From assembly GCA_016217595.1 (NCBI GenBank), contig JACRHS010000022.1, forward strand, positions 1 through 64,000: a stretch of DNA of 64,000 nt, read 5' to 3'. A program made the translations under genes and the position numbers. The stretch is from Opitutia bacterium. Its GTDB lineage: Bacteria > Verrucomicrobiota > Verrucomicrobiia > Opitutales > Opitutaceae. The notes beneath the pieces were generated by a model. That model searched no databases. It saw only the letters and a program-made list of their open reading frames with translations, and was not told the origin of the DNA. Below are positions 18,386 to 27,995 of the stretch, piece after piece; positions within the stretch are counted from its first letter, which is position 1, and each line of letters starts with the position of its first letter.

Positions 18386-19558
18386 ATGCCACGACTCCCC
18401 TCTCGTTTCACGCTCCTCTTACTTGTTGTTGCATTTATTGTACCGCGCCTTCTCGCGGAAACCGCCGCGGACAGCTTCGCGGCCGGCGTCGCCGCGCGCC
18501 AGGCCGGCCGGAACGCCGAGGCCATCGCCGCATTCACGCAAGTCCTCGCCGCCGAGCCGCAACGCGCCGAGGCGTGCTGGCAGCTCGGTTTGGCACGCGC
18601 GGCCCAGGGCGACCTGGATGGCGCATTGGCCGACTGCGATCGCGCGGTGCAACTCGCCCCGGATCGCGCCGCCGCCTGGAACGCCCGCGGCAGTGTGCGC
18701 CTCCAGCGCAAGGAATACCCTCAGGCCATCGCCGATTGCACGCGCGCCACGGAGCTCGACCCCAATCTGGCCGACGCCTTTTTCAACTTGGGCAGCGCGC
18801 ACAGCGCCCAAGGCGACCGCCTCCAGGCCGTGGCCGATTTCGCACGTGCCGCCGCGTTGCAACCGGCCGACCCCTCGGCGCAGCAGGCGAAACAGGTGGC
18901 CGAGTCGCAAAAGACGGGCGTGGCCATCGCGCTGCTCGGCAACGTGGTCGATATCTTGCAAGAGGAGGTGAAGAAGAATCCCGGGCGTTTCGGGCGCGAC
19001 TTCGGCAAGGTGCTCGGCGGGGTCGGTTCCTTTATGAAGGCCGCCCAGGCTGGCGCAAAGCCCGCTCAGCCGGCGGCGACCAAACCGGCCACTCCACCAC
19101 CCGCCCCAGCTCCCATCGCATCCGCTCCGCCGCCCCCCGCGCCCCCGTCCCCGACGCCGGTGGTTGACGCGCCGGCGTCGACCCCACCGAGCGCACCGAC
19201 ACCCGTCGTACCAGCGGCCCCGGCTGTGCCTTCGCAAGCCGACGAAGAGCAAGCCATCCGCCAAACCCTCTCCCAACTCTGCGCCGCGCTCACAGCCAGG
19301 AACGCCGCGCAAGCCGCCCAGTTTTTCTCCCCCGAAGCGCGCGACTCCTACCAAAAACAGCTCGAAGAAGCGAAAGATCAGCTCCCCGGTCTCGTCGGCC
19401 CGCTCCAGGGCGCGCGCATCGGCGCCGTGTCACCGCAGTTCCTGTCCGAGACGCGCGGCGCGATCCGCACCGCCCAGATCACCATCCAACAAGACGGACA
19501 GGAGACGCGGATCGAGTTGATCAAGCTGCAAGGCCAGTGGCGCCTCAAAACGCTGTGA
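18386..19558 (+). CDS. Exported TPR protein with proline-rich linker
   Basis: 390 residues. An N-terminal signal peptide (FTLLLLVVAFIVPRLLA) is followed by three to four tetratricopeptide repeats (about residues 28-165, for example AEACWQLGLARAAQGDLDGA and AAAWNARGSVRLQRKEYPQA), which mediate protein-protein contacts. A helical segment (NVVDILQEEVKKNPGRFGRDF) leads to a Pro/Ala-rich linker (about 225-285). The C-terminal about 100 residues (from DEEQAIRQTLSQLC) form a small alpha/beta domain with the look of SnoaL/NTF2-like periplasmic domains. It is followed after 84 bp by a large exported Ig-like protein, and the two probably form a transcription unit. The partner or process is unknown. Confidence 0.75.
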   Translation: MPRLPSRFTLLLLVVAFIVPRLLAETAADSFAAGVAARQAGRNAEAIAAFTQVLAAEPQRAEACWQLGLARAAQGDLDGALADCDRAVQLAPDRAAAWNARGSVRLQRKEYPQAIADCTRATELDPNLADAFFNLGSAHSAQGDRLQAVADFARAAALQPADPSAQQAKQVAESQKTGVAIALLGNVVDILQEEVKKNPGRFGRDFGKVLGGVGSFMKAAQAGAKPAQPAATKPATPPPAPAPIASAPPPPAPPSPTPVVDAPASTPPSAPTPVVPAAPAVPSQADEEQAIRQTLSQLCAALTARNAAQAAQFFSPEARDSYQKQLEEAKDQLPGLVGPLQGARIGAVSPQFLSETRGAIRTAQITIQQDGQETRIELIKLQGQWRLKTL

Positions 19559-19642
19559 CCGCCGCCATCACGTAAGCCGCCACCGTTGGCGGGGCGCGTT
19601 GCCCCGCCGGCCTGCTCCGCATTCCGCCAATTTTCGCCCATC

Positions 19643-22600
19643 ATGAATTCTTCCCGCTGCCTTCGTTTTGCCGCCGCCTTCGTGCTGTTGGCCGCGTCGC
19701 TCGTCGCCGAAACCAGCCTCATGCGAGCGCTGCACGAAAACCTGCTCACGCCCAACACCGCCGCCCATCCCCTCGGCGAAAACGTGCGCGGCTACACCTT
19801 CACGCAGGGCAGTTCGAGCGGTGAGTACTTCTGGGCAAAAACGCTCTTCTCCGGCACCTACCGGCGAAAATACGGCACCGGCAAGGACGCGCGCATGGAG
19901 GTGAAGGAATATAAACTGGAGCTGGCCGCGCGCGTCACCGGGCAAGTCCGCCCCGATCTTTACGCCTCGGTGCCCTACTCGCAGGCGTACACGCCCAATC
20001 CGCTGTTCTACCCGACGGTCGTGCCTTACGCCGACGGTTCCTATCCCAACGGCGCGGCGCTGCTGAAAGACTACCGCCACTTCGCGATGAGTCCGGGCGA
20101 GATCCAGGAAACGGAAAAAATCCGCATCGGCGACAGGGGCGTCGCCTTCAAAATGAAATACCGGAAGTACCGCGTGCACTTCGTGCGCGGCCCGGTGATG
20201 TTTCAGGTGGTGTTCGAGGTGCGCGGCCCGGCGAAGGAGTGGTTCGACAACGACGACTACACGCTGCCGGACGACAAGGCCAACGTGCTCGCCGAAATCG
20301 AGAGCGCACACCAGCAGGCCTACGCCGCCGCCATCGCTGAAGCGCGGCAGACCGCGGAGATTTTCAACGCGTGGTACCAACGCAATCTGCCCGTGAAATT
20401 CCCGGGGCCCGGCCTCAAGGGCCACTATCCGCTCGTCGATGAACGCAGCTCCAGCACGCAGCTCTACGCAGCTCTGTTCAAAGCCGAGGACGCCCCGCCT
20501 GAGATGCCGATTTTCGTCACCGACTTCGCGAAGGACACCCGTGGCAACACCCAGGGAATCTACAACGCCATCGTCGAGTTTCGCCGGAAAAAAACGCTCA
20601 CCGCGGCAGACAATGCCAACAACCTCGAAGCCTACCGCGTCAAGTTGAGTGCCAGCTTCGACCTGGTCGACACCAGCAACGTGCAGCAGGAGTGGAACAC
20701 TCCGATCAAGAGCCTCGACGACGCCAAAAAATCCTACCAGCAGCACCTGGAGAAACTGGATTACGGCGCCAAATTCTACCGCGGTTACTTTGCGCGCAAT
20801 TTGGCCTCGGAGCCGGGCCAGCTGATCAAGCTCGGCCTCGATAAAGACGCCACCATCGACCGGACTCCGCTCTCGCTCGATGGCGCCGACGAGGCCGCCA
20901 AGGGCCTCGTCTGCTGGCACGACACGCCGACGTACACCGTGATCGCCCGGCGCGGCAACCTGATCGTCGAAGTCGGCGGACGCGATTCACTCAACAACGC
21001 GCTGGTCGAATGCGAGCGGCTCGCGCAGCTTTTCCTGCGCCGGCTCGCCACGCTCAAACGCCCGCCCGCGCCCGCCGAGGACGATCCCGACGAGGTGCGC
21101 TTCTATCAAGTTGCGCTCACCGCCGCCCCGGACCGCGTGTGGCCGGGCGAATCGTCCACGCTGCGCCTCGACGTGCGCGACGAGGCCGGCAAGCCCGCCG
21201 CTGGCGCCGCCTTCAAATTGTTGTCCGACGGCAACGCGCTGGCCGAAGTGCGCACCGACGCGAGCGGCAGCGCTACCTACGTTTTCAAAGCCACCGGCGT
21301 GTACGCCAACACCGTCAGCGCCGAGAGCCGCAGCGGCAAAGCCTCCGTCACCATCAACAAGGGCGGCATGGAAATCACCACCGCACCGTCCAACGGCAAT
21401 GCCTTCGGCGACGGCAAGACGCCGCTCGAATTTCAGGTGACATTGCGCGACCCGCGCGGCCAGCCCGTCGCCGGCGTGAATGTGACCGTGACCGAGCCGG
21501 GCAACGAAAGCGGCATTCGCGGCCAGCTCTCGCTCGCGGGCGGCGAGCCGACAACCGGCAAGATCGAGGGCACGACCGACCGCGACGGCCGGCTGCGTCT
21601 GCGCTATCTCGCGCCGCGGCTCGACGCGAAGGAAATGAAATGGGAGCGCGCCCATGTCGTCTTCGCCACGACCGCGACCAAGAGCGTGCCCCAGCTCACG
21701 GAGCGGCGCGATTTCTTCATCGTCGCGGGCAACGAATTCGTCGTCACGCTCGCGAAGCCCGGCTTCGCGACCAACCCCGTTCCGCTCCGGCTGCGCACCC
21801 GCAACGGTCAGGTGCGCGCCCGCTTCGTCACCGAGCCGGGCGTGTTTCCCATCGGCAACGCCGAGGTCGTCGTCGCCGGTCTCGATGGCAAGCCGGTCGG
21901 TCGCGGCATGACGGACCTCAACGGCGCCGTCGAGCTCGCCTTCGCCACCGATCCGCTCTCGGGCGCCAGCCAGACGGAGGACATTAAGGAACCCATCGCC
22001 GTGCCGCTCGCGCCCGAGTTGCTCGACCGGCAACAGCGCGCCAAGCCGCACCTCGACCGCCTCAAGGCGCAGGCGTTTTCCACCGCCGCGCACGAGCGCT
22101 TCTGGGCCGATTTGCCGAAAACGCTCGCCGCCGCGCCGATGGCCGGCCGCTCGCTGCTCGCGAAGAAAACGCGCACCGCCGACTACTGGTACAACTCCGC
22201 CACGCGATTGGCCTTCCTGGCGCTTTTCGTCTCCGAGCTGAACGAGCGCCACGTCGAGTCGCGCACGTGGTTCCTGGAATCGTTCAAGCAGGGCATCGAG
22301 GCGCTCGGAACCGCCACCGCGCTCAACGACACGCTCAAGGAGAAGGCCAAGGAAACGCTCGGCGCCGGCGCGAAGACCGAGGTCTGGCAGCAATGGAACG
22401 AGACGGCGCTGAAGAAATTCATCGACGGCCTCATGGCGCAGATGAAGAAGGCGCTCGAAAACCTGCCCGACGAAATCAAGGAGCTGCCCGACTTGAAGGC
22501 CGGCGTGGAATACGCGCAAAAAGCCGTCGACTGGCACGAGGATCCCACGAAGGCGACCGGTGCCGGCATCGATCAGGGCAGCGAGTGGCTCACGGAAAAG

Positions 22601-23179
22601 TTGCAGAGCAAAGTGACCGACGCCGTCACCACGCCGTGGAAAAAATACGTGCAGAAGGTGCTCGACGAATCGGTCGCCCTGGCGCTCGCCAACGAATTGC
22701 CCAACCAGGACTGGGCGCCCGCCGAGGCGCAGGCAAAGGAGCTGTTTGTCGCCGCGGAGAAGCAGCACAACGACCTCAATCTCGCCACCTGCGACCAGGA
22801 GCTCTACCGCCTCTGGGCCGGCCTCGCGAAAGACACCGTCGGCAAAGGCGTGGCGATGTACTACGGCACCGTGCGGCAGTACACCAAGGGACTCACGCTG
22901 GCGCAGGTGAAAGAACTCCGCGAAGGCATGACCGCGGAGAAACTCAAAGAGCTCGTCGGTGACCCGAAGGAGTTTTTCGAGAAGCTCCAGGAGTCGATGA
23001 AGGGCAACGCCGACCTGGTCGACCGCGTGGCCTCGGTTTTCGACACCGCGTACATGACCTATCGCGGCTACAACTGGCTGAGCGACGCCCACCGCACGCA
23101 CTACACGCTCGAACAAATCCGCCGCTCGCTCGCCCCCAGCCCACGCGAAGGCACCGCCGCCGGGAAAAGCAGTCCCTGA
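19643..23179 (+). CDS. Large exported protein with Ig-like (invasin-type) domains, function unknown
   Basis: 1178 residues. The ATG at 19643 gives a signal peptide (FAAAFVLLAASLVA). The first about 460 residues are a mixed domain I do not recognise. About residues 485-720 hold tandem Ig-like strands of the invasin/Big type (VWPGESSTLRLDVRDEAGKP, GSATYVFKATGVYANTVSAE, PLEFQVTLRDPRGQPVAGVN). The last about 400 residues are charged and helical, with Lys/Glu-rich segments (MAQMKKALENLPDEIKELPD) that suggest coiled coils. No catalytic motif is visible. It probably works in the periplasm or at the cell surface, with the preceding TPR protein as likely partner because only 84 bp separates them. Confidence 0.75.
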   Translation: MNSSRCLRFAAAFVLLAASLVAETSLMRALHENLLTPNTAAHPLGENVRGYTFTQGSSSGEYFWAKTLFSGTYRRKYGTGKDARMEVKEYKLELAARVTGQVRPDLYASVPYSQAYTPNPLFYPTVVPYADGSYPNGAALLKDYRHFAMSPGEIQETEKIRIGDRGVAFKMKYRKYRVHFVRGPVMFQVVFEVRGPAKEWFDNDDYTLPDDKANVLAEIESAHQQAYAAAIAEARQTAEIFNAWYQRNLPVKFPGPGLKGHYPLVDERSSSTQLYAALFKAEDAPPEMPIFVTDFAKDTRGNTQGIYNAIVEFRRKKTLTAADNANNLEAYRVKLSASFDLVDTSNVQQEWNTPIKSLDDAKKSYQQHLEKLDYGAKFYRGYFARNLASEPGQLIKLGLDKDATIDRTPLSLDGADEAAKGLVCWHDTPTYTVIARRGNLIVEVGGRDSLNNALVECERLAQLFLRRLATLKRPPAPAEDDPDEVRFYQVALTAAPDRVWPGESSTLRLDVRDEAGKPAAGAAFKLLSDGNALAEVRTDASGSATYVFKATGVYANTVSAESRSGKASVTINKGGMEITTAPSNGNAFGDGKTPLEFQVTLRDPRGQPVAGVNVTVTEPGNESGIRGQLSLAGGEPTTGKIEGTTDRDGRLRLRYLAPRLDAKEMKWERAHVVFATTATKSVPQLTERRDFFIVAGNEFVVTLAKPGFATNPVPLRLRTRNGQVRARFVTEPGVFPIGNAEVVVAGLDGKPVGRGMTDLNGAVELAFATDPLSGASQTEDIKEPIAVPLAPELLDRQQRAKPHLDRLKAQAFSTAAHERFWADLPKTLAAAPMAGRSLLAKKTRTADYWYNSATRLAFLALFVSELNERHVESRTWFLESFKQGIEALGTATALNDTLKEKAKETLGAGAKTEVWQQWNETALKKFIDGLMAQMKKALENLPDEIKELPDLKAGVEYAQKAVDWHEDPTKATGAGIDQGSEWLTEKLQSKVTDAVTTPWKKYVQKVLDESVALALANELPNQDWAPAEAQAKELFVAAEKQHNDLNLATCDQELYRLWAGLAKDTVGKGVAMYYGTVRQYTKGLTLAQVKELREGMTAEKLKELVGDPKEFFEKLQESMKGNADLVDRVASVFDTAYMTYRGYNWLSDAHRTHYTLEQIRRSLAPSPREGTAAGKSSP

Positions 23180-23465
23180 GCGCTACAACACCCAAGTCTG
23201 CGGCGCACTGAACATGGAGCCCGGGAGCGGCATTACAAAATTCGTGACCGGACTCAGCACGGAAGGGCCAGGGCATGCCCGGTGGCATCGATTCACGCGC
23301 CATCCTTCGCCGCAGGATTGAAACCCTGCTTTGCAACGCCTCAACAAGTCGCTCGGGTGAGTCGCTTCGAGCTAAACTTTGCGTCCGCCATGACCGCTGT
23401 CGCGAGCTGCTCGTTTCGATGCATCACTTCCAAGGCGGCCACGGTCCCTCGCGGGGCTATGGTGG

Positions 23466-24584
23466 TCATACGGATTCACTCTGCGGGAGAGTGAACCAGA
23501 AAGTGCTGCCGCATCCCGGTGCGCTCACAACGCCGATCTTCCCTCCGTGTGCTTCCACCGCAAGTTTGGCGAAGGCCAGACCGAGGCCGACGCCCGTCCG
23601 CTTCTGCCGGCCGAGATCGGCCTGCCCGAACTTGTCGAAAATCTTCTGGTGATGCTCGTGCGCGATGCCCGGACCGTTGTCAGTCACACTGACGCGCACC
23701 GTCCGAGATTCCTTTTCTATCGAGACGCGAATAATGCCCGCCTGCGGAGCGAACTTCATGGCGTTTCCCAAGAGATTGCCGACCACACGGCCAATGATCG
23801 GGCGATCGATACAGGCTTCGATCGGTCCGGCGGCAGCAACCTCCAGCGTTTGCTTTCCAGCGGTTCGCTTGTGGGCCGCCACCTCCTCCTGCACGAGGCT
23901 GCAAACATCGCAATCTGTCCGTTCCAGCGGCATCGTCCCTGCTTCGGCCTGGCTGACGATGAGCATTTGTTGAGTCATATCAGAAAGGTGCGCAACCGCA
24001 TGACTTAGCTCGACAACAGTCGCCCTGGCATCCGCGAGGGCCTCGGGAATGGCGTCGCCAAGATAGCCGAGGCCGAGGGAAATTCCTGTCAGCGGCGAGC
24101 GCATATCGTGGACCACCATGTGCGTGAGTCCGTCCCGCTGGCGCTCTAGTTCCAGCAGCTGCTGGTTTGCGGTCCGCAAATCCAGTTCGCGCTGGCGTAG
24201 CCGGAGGTGAACCTGGACACGAGCCAGGACCTCCTCTTGTTGGAACGGCTTTCGGATGAAGTCGACGCCACCGACTTCAAAGGCCCTGAGCTTGTTGGAA
24301 GTGTCATCCCACGCGCTAATAAAGAGCACGGGGATATCACGGAACGCGGGATCGGCCTTGATCGCGGTGCAAACCTGGTAGCCGTCCATCCCGGGCATAT
24401 TGATGTCCAGCAGGACCAGATCCGGGATGCGTGCACTCATGGCACTCAACGCATTCTTGCCGCTGGTCACGGCCCTCACCTTGTAATTCAGGGAACGAAG
24501 CAGACTGCCGAGCAACTCGAGGTTGGCAGGCGTGTCGTCGACGATGAGGATGTTTGCCCGAGGGGATCGTTCTTGGTCGTTCAT
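23466..24584 (-). CDS. Response-regulator/histidine-kinase protein (REC-HisKA-HATPase)
   Basis: 372 residues. An N-terminal receiver (1-125, LVLLDINMPGMDG carrying the phospho-acceptor Asp, IRKPF carrying the Lys) is followed by a short coiled coil, HisKA with a His in HMVVHDMRSPLTG, and HATPase_c (VVGNLLGNAMKF, DNGPGIA, GVGLGLAFAKLAVE). It has no membrane span or PAS domain, so it is a cytoplasmic kinase whose activity is set by phosphorylation of its own receiver. It begins 2 bp after the stop of the large hybrid kinase upstream (24587-27814); co-transcription and phosphotransfer between them are likely. Confidence 0.92.
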   Translation of the reverse strand: MNDQERSPRANILIVDDTPANLELLGSLLRSLNYKVRAVTSGKNALSAMSARIPDLVLLDINMPGMDGYQVCTAIKADPAFRDIPVLFISAWDDTSNKLRAFEVGGVDFIRKPFQQEEVLARVQVHLRLRQRELDLRTANQQLLELERQRDGLTHMVVHDMRSPLTGISLGLGYLGDAIPEALADARATVVELSHAVAHLSDMTQQMLIVSQAEAGTMPLERTDCDVCSLVQEEVAAHKRTAGKQTLEVAAAGPIEACIDRPIIGRVVGNLLGNAMKFAPQAGIIRVSIEKESRTVRVSVTDNGPGIAHEHHQKIFDKFGQADLGRQKRTGVGLGLAFAKLAVEAHGGKIGVVSAPGCGSTFWFTLPQSESV

Positions 24585-24586
24585 GG

Positions 24587-27500
24587 CTAACCTGTGCCTG
24601 TATTTCCCAGAATGCGGAGGATTTCACCATATTCGAAAGCAGAGGCCAGTTTCTTGATTTGCTCCGCCGCTCCCGGATTTTGGCTCGCGATACTGTCGGA
24701 CAGGGCGAGAAGGCGCTCTCCATCGGCCTCGCTTGCGGCCGCCCGCAATTCCTCGACCATCGCCGCCGAGCCCCAGTCGGTCCACGCACCCGCAGGCAAT
24801 GGCGCCGTGGGGTTAGCTGGCGTTGACTCCTCCGAGCAATAATCGAACCGGACCGGGATGAGTTGGGCGATTCGCTCCAAGAGCACCACGTCGGAGACGG
24901 GCTTGCCGAGGAAATCGTTCGCGCCTGCCGCCACCATCTCGCCTTGATCTACGGCGGACACACTGGCCGACAATCCGATGATCTTGATGCCGCCGCCACC
25001 CGGGAGGCGGCGGATCTGCCGGATCGCCTCGATTCCATTCATCTGCGGCATCCGATAATCCATCAGGATGCAATGCGGGAACCAGCGCGCGGCCTCGTCG
25101 ACGGCCTCGGCACCATCCTTGGCCTCTCGAATCGAGAATCCGAGGACGGACAAACTTTCCGTCAGCAGTGTTCGGTTGTCCGCGATGTCGTCGACGACAA
25201 GGATGCGCCATTCCGGCTGCCCGCTGGATAATCGCAGAATCCGTCTGGCAGGAGACCGCTCGATAACAGGCGATTCGGCGTGAGGAATCCGGCACGTGAG
25301 CGTCGCGAGAAACACGCTCCCGCGCCCCTTCTCGCTGGTGACCGAGATATCCCCTCCCAGTAGCCGTGCGAGTTGCCGGCTGATCGAAAGGCCAAGACCA
25401 GTTCCACCGCCATGGGCAATACCGGCCCGGCCTTGCTGAAACACCGTAAACAGCCGCGCCTGCTCATCGCTGTCGATACCTGGCCCGGTGTCCTCAACCT
25501 CGAAGACAAGTTGCGGATCCGCCTGAGCACGCTCATTCATCCGGACCCGCAAAGCGACATGGCCTGCGGAAGTGAACTTGAGCGCGTTGCCGAGGAGATT
25601 GGTGAGGATTTGCCGGATCTTCCCCACATCGGCGGCGATATGAATCGGGAGATCCGTCGCGGTCTCGAGGAGAAATCGCAGTCCTCTCTGCTCCGCGCGG
25701 ATCTGAAAGCCACTGGCGAGCTCCGCAATCGCATCGCGCAGATTGAAGACTGTGGTCGTAATAACCGTGCGCTGCGCTTCCAGCCGCGAAAGGTCGAGAA
25801 TGTCGTTGATCAACGCCAGCAGGTGCTCGCCATTGCGGCCGATGATTCTCAGATGCCGGATCTCCTCTGCGGAGAGGGAACTGTTTCGCAGCATCAAATG
25901 GGAGAAGCCGATAATCGCGTTCAACGGCGTGCGAATCTCGTGTGACATGTTCGCGAGAAAGGCGCTTTTCGCCCGGGTCGCGGCCTCGGCCCGGGCCTTT
26001 TCGATCAGGAGACTGCCCACTTGCTTGCGTTCCGAGATATCAATGCAGGACCCCTCTCGCATCAGGACCCGGCCCTCGGTGTCGGTGACATTGCGGGCAT
26101 GAAGCAGAACCCAAAACGTGCTCCCATCCTTACGCCGCAGCTGCGCCTCGAAATTCTCGATCCGCCCAGAATTCGCCAATTTCAGCCGCATTTGCTCGCG
26201 CTCCTCCAGCGAGGCAAACAGGTCGGAGGCGATGTGGCTGGCTTCCGCCAGCAGCGCCGCCCCTGACTGGTAGCCAAACATTCGTGCCAGCGAATCGTTG
26301 GCGCTGAGCAAACGCGAATCGGCGCTGATCTGGAATATCCCCTCGAAGGCATGCTCGAAGATCGAGCGATAGCGGGCTTCGCTCTCGCGCAATGCCCGTT
26401 CCGCCCTCACCCGGCCTGAAATATCCAGGCTCACCCCCACGACATAGCGTTTCTGCTCCAATTCCAACCCTTGCGCTGCAACCAGACGCTCCTTGGATGT
26501 GCCGTCCGGGAGCAGGTCGAAACACTCCTCCTGTATTCTTTCCCCGGCGACCGCCCGATGGAGTGCGTCAACCATCCGCGGCCGATCCTGAGGCGAGATC
26601 AGCTGCATGGAATAGGTCCCCACGTTCTCCGGCGCCAGACCCTGCTTATCGCTGAGATCGCGATTCCACCGGAGGAGGCGACCCTCACCATCAAGGACGA
26701 ACGCGTTCCCTGGCATGGCCTCGAAGAGCGCCTCCAAGAAGCGGCGTTCCCGCGCCAGATCCCTTTCGGTGCGTTTCTGCGCGGAAATATCGACGCCAAT
26801 AACCACGACGCCAGCGGTCGGGTCTTCCAGATCATGCTGCGCGACGTGGAGGAGCATATCAACCGGCGTCCCGTCCTTCATCCTGAGCTGGATCTCGGCA
26901 AATGATGAGTGCCGCTCGGCCGCGACGAGCTCCATCAGGCCACCGATCTTGTCGAAGTCGGCCGCTGTGTGATAAAGGAAATTGGTCGAACGCCCCGTCA
27001 ACTCCGCTGGTGAATACCCCAGCAAGGTGCTCCAGAATCCGTTGGCGCGAACGACCACCCGGTCCTTTACCAGCGCAATGCCGACCGGGGCGGAGCGGAA
27101 CAGTGAAGCCAGCAGCCGTTCGCTTTGCTCCCGCTCTTCCGCCGACCGCGCCCGCTCTTCCAGATGGCGTAGTTCCGCGGTGGCCCGTTCCTGTTGTTCG
27201 CGGGCGAGACTCTGCGTGAGCTGCTGCTGGTTGATGTAAAACTCACCGAGAATTTTCATCAAGTGACCGGTCAGAATTATCAATCCTCCGCCCCAAAGCA
27301 GAAAGGCATTGAACGCGCCGATCCAGTAACCCGCTTCGGTTGGTCCAGCCCAAGGGACAGCGCCCGGAAAAGGAAGCCAGTGCGTAATCCATCCATACGC
27401 CGCGACAGCCAGGCCGGCCAGCGTCAACCCCGTCGCCACCGCGAAGGCCCGAGCGCCAAGGAGAAGCCCCGCCAAAAGAATACACGCCAGCAACTGTAAT

Positions 27501-27814
27501 GGCACCCCCGGCCGCAGGGCGGCAAAGCCGATGCTAGCAAACGCAAGCAAAGCGGGGTTTGCCAGAGCCAGCAACGCTCTGAGTTTGGGAGGAGCTGTCC
27601 GCCACACTGCGGCCACAATCGTTCCTACCTGCAACGCGCCGAGGACCCAAAGCCACGGGTGGAGCTCTGCATCAATCTTTTGCTGGACAAATAGCACATT
27701 GATCAAAAACCCCAATGTTCCGCAAAGCCCGGAGACCCAGAGTGCAACCTCGATGAGAGGTTTGCGGACCTCATCAGGCAGCGACCAGTGCACCGCATTA
27801 ACGTAACGTTTCAT
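24587..27814 (-). CDS. Membrane hybrid sensor histidine kinase with three PAS domains and a C-terminal receiver
   Basis: 1075 residues. The N-terminal about 195 residues carry five to six membrane helices (ALWVSGLCGTLGFLINVLFV, ALLAFASIGFAALRPGV, FNAFLLWGGGLIILTGHLM). Three PAS/PAC domains follow (about 235-600, with boundaries at [33 protein letters not shown] and ISERKQVGS), then HisKA with His625 in NMSHEIRTPLNAI, HATPase_c (LTNLLGNALKF, DTGPGID, GTGLGLSISRQLA) and a receiver (about 865-990, phospho-acceptor Asp in CILMDYRMPQMNG). The last about 75 residues are a helical tail, perhaps a degenerate Hpt-like domain. It is divergent from a NarL-type regulator (27996), which is a likely partner, and co-directional with the kinase at 23466. 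Confidence 0.92.
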   Translation of the reverse strand: MKRYVNAVHWSLPDEVRKPLIEVALWVSGLCGTLGFLINVLFVQQKIDAELHPWLWVLGALQVGTIVAAVWRTAPPKLRALLALANPALLAFASIGFAALRPGVPLQLLACILLAGLLLGARAFAVATGLTLAGLAVAAYGWITHWLPFPGAVPWAGPTEAGYWIGAFNAFLLWGGGLIILTGHLMKILGEFYINQQQLTQSLAREQQERATAELRHLEERARSAEEREQSERLLASLFRSAPVGIALVKDRVVVRANGFWSTLLGYSPAELTGRSTNFLYHTAADFDKIGGLMELVAAERHSSFAEIQLRMKDGTPVDMLLHVAQHDLEDPTAGVVVIGVDISAQKRTERDLARERRFLEALFEAMPGNAFVLDGEGRLLRWNRDLSDKQGLAPENVGTYSMQLISPQDRPRMVDALHRAVAGERIQEECFDLLPDGTSKERLVAAQGLELEQKRYVVGVSLDISGRVRAERALRESEARYRSIFEHAFEGIFQISADSRLLSANDSLARMFGYQSGAALLAEASHIASDLFASLEEREQMRLKLANSGRIENFEAQLRRKDGSTFWVLLHARNVTDTEGRVLMREGSCIDISERKQVGSLLIEKARAEAATRAKSAFLANMSHEIRTPLNAIIGFSHLMLRNSSLSAEEIRHLRIIGRNGEHLLALINDILDLSRLEAQRTVITTTVFNLRDAIAELASGFQIRAEQRGLRFLLETATDLPIHIAADVGKIRQILTNLLGNALKFTSAGHVALRVRMNERAQADPQLVFEVEDTGPGIDSDEQARLFTVFQQGRAGIAHGGGTGLGLSISRQLARLLGGDISVTSEKGRGSVFLATLTCRIPHAESPVIERSPARRILRLSSGQPEWRILVVDDIADNRTLLTESLSVLGFSIREAKDGAEAVDEAARWFPHCILMDYRMPQMNGIEAIRQIRRLPGGGGIKIIGLSASVSAVDQGEMVAAGANDFLGKPVSDVVLLERIAQLIPVRFDYCSEESTPANPTAPLPAGAWTDWGSAAMVEELRAAASEADGERLLALSDSIASQNPGAAEQIKKLASAFEYGEILRILGNTGTG

Positions 27815-27836
27815 GATGATGGATTCAGCAGCATGT

Positions 27837-27865
27837 CATAATACTTCGGTTGGGGGAGTATTATG
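27837..27865. promoter_or_regulatory. 9-bp inverted repeat between the divergent kinase and NarL-type regulator genes
   Basis: cataatact (27837-27845) and agtattatg (27857-27865) are perfect reverse complements separated by 11 nt, in the 181-bp divergent region and 23 bp from the kinase start. AT-rich arms of this kind fit a dimeric response-regulator site or back-to-back -10 elements. Both neighbouring genes could be controlled from here, with autoregulation by the NarL-like protein the simplest idea. Confidence 0.45.
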
Positions 27866-27995
27866 CTCCTAGTTTACCTGACGGGATACTGACAGGCGAC
27901 GGCGGAGAGATTTGCCCACCGGCATGCTTTGGGCAAACCCGGTTTTGCAACGGTTACGCTTGAGTCCGGCGCATACTCTTTGATCTAAAGATGCG

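Noticed and set aside
23300-23345. A single ggattgaaaccctg word resembling a CRISPR repeat end
   Set aside because: It occurs once, with no second copy or cas genes nearby.
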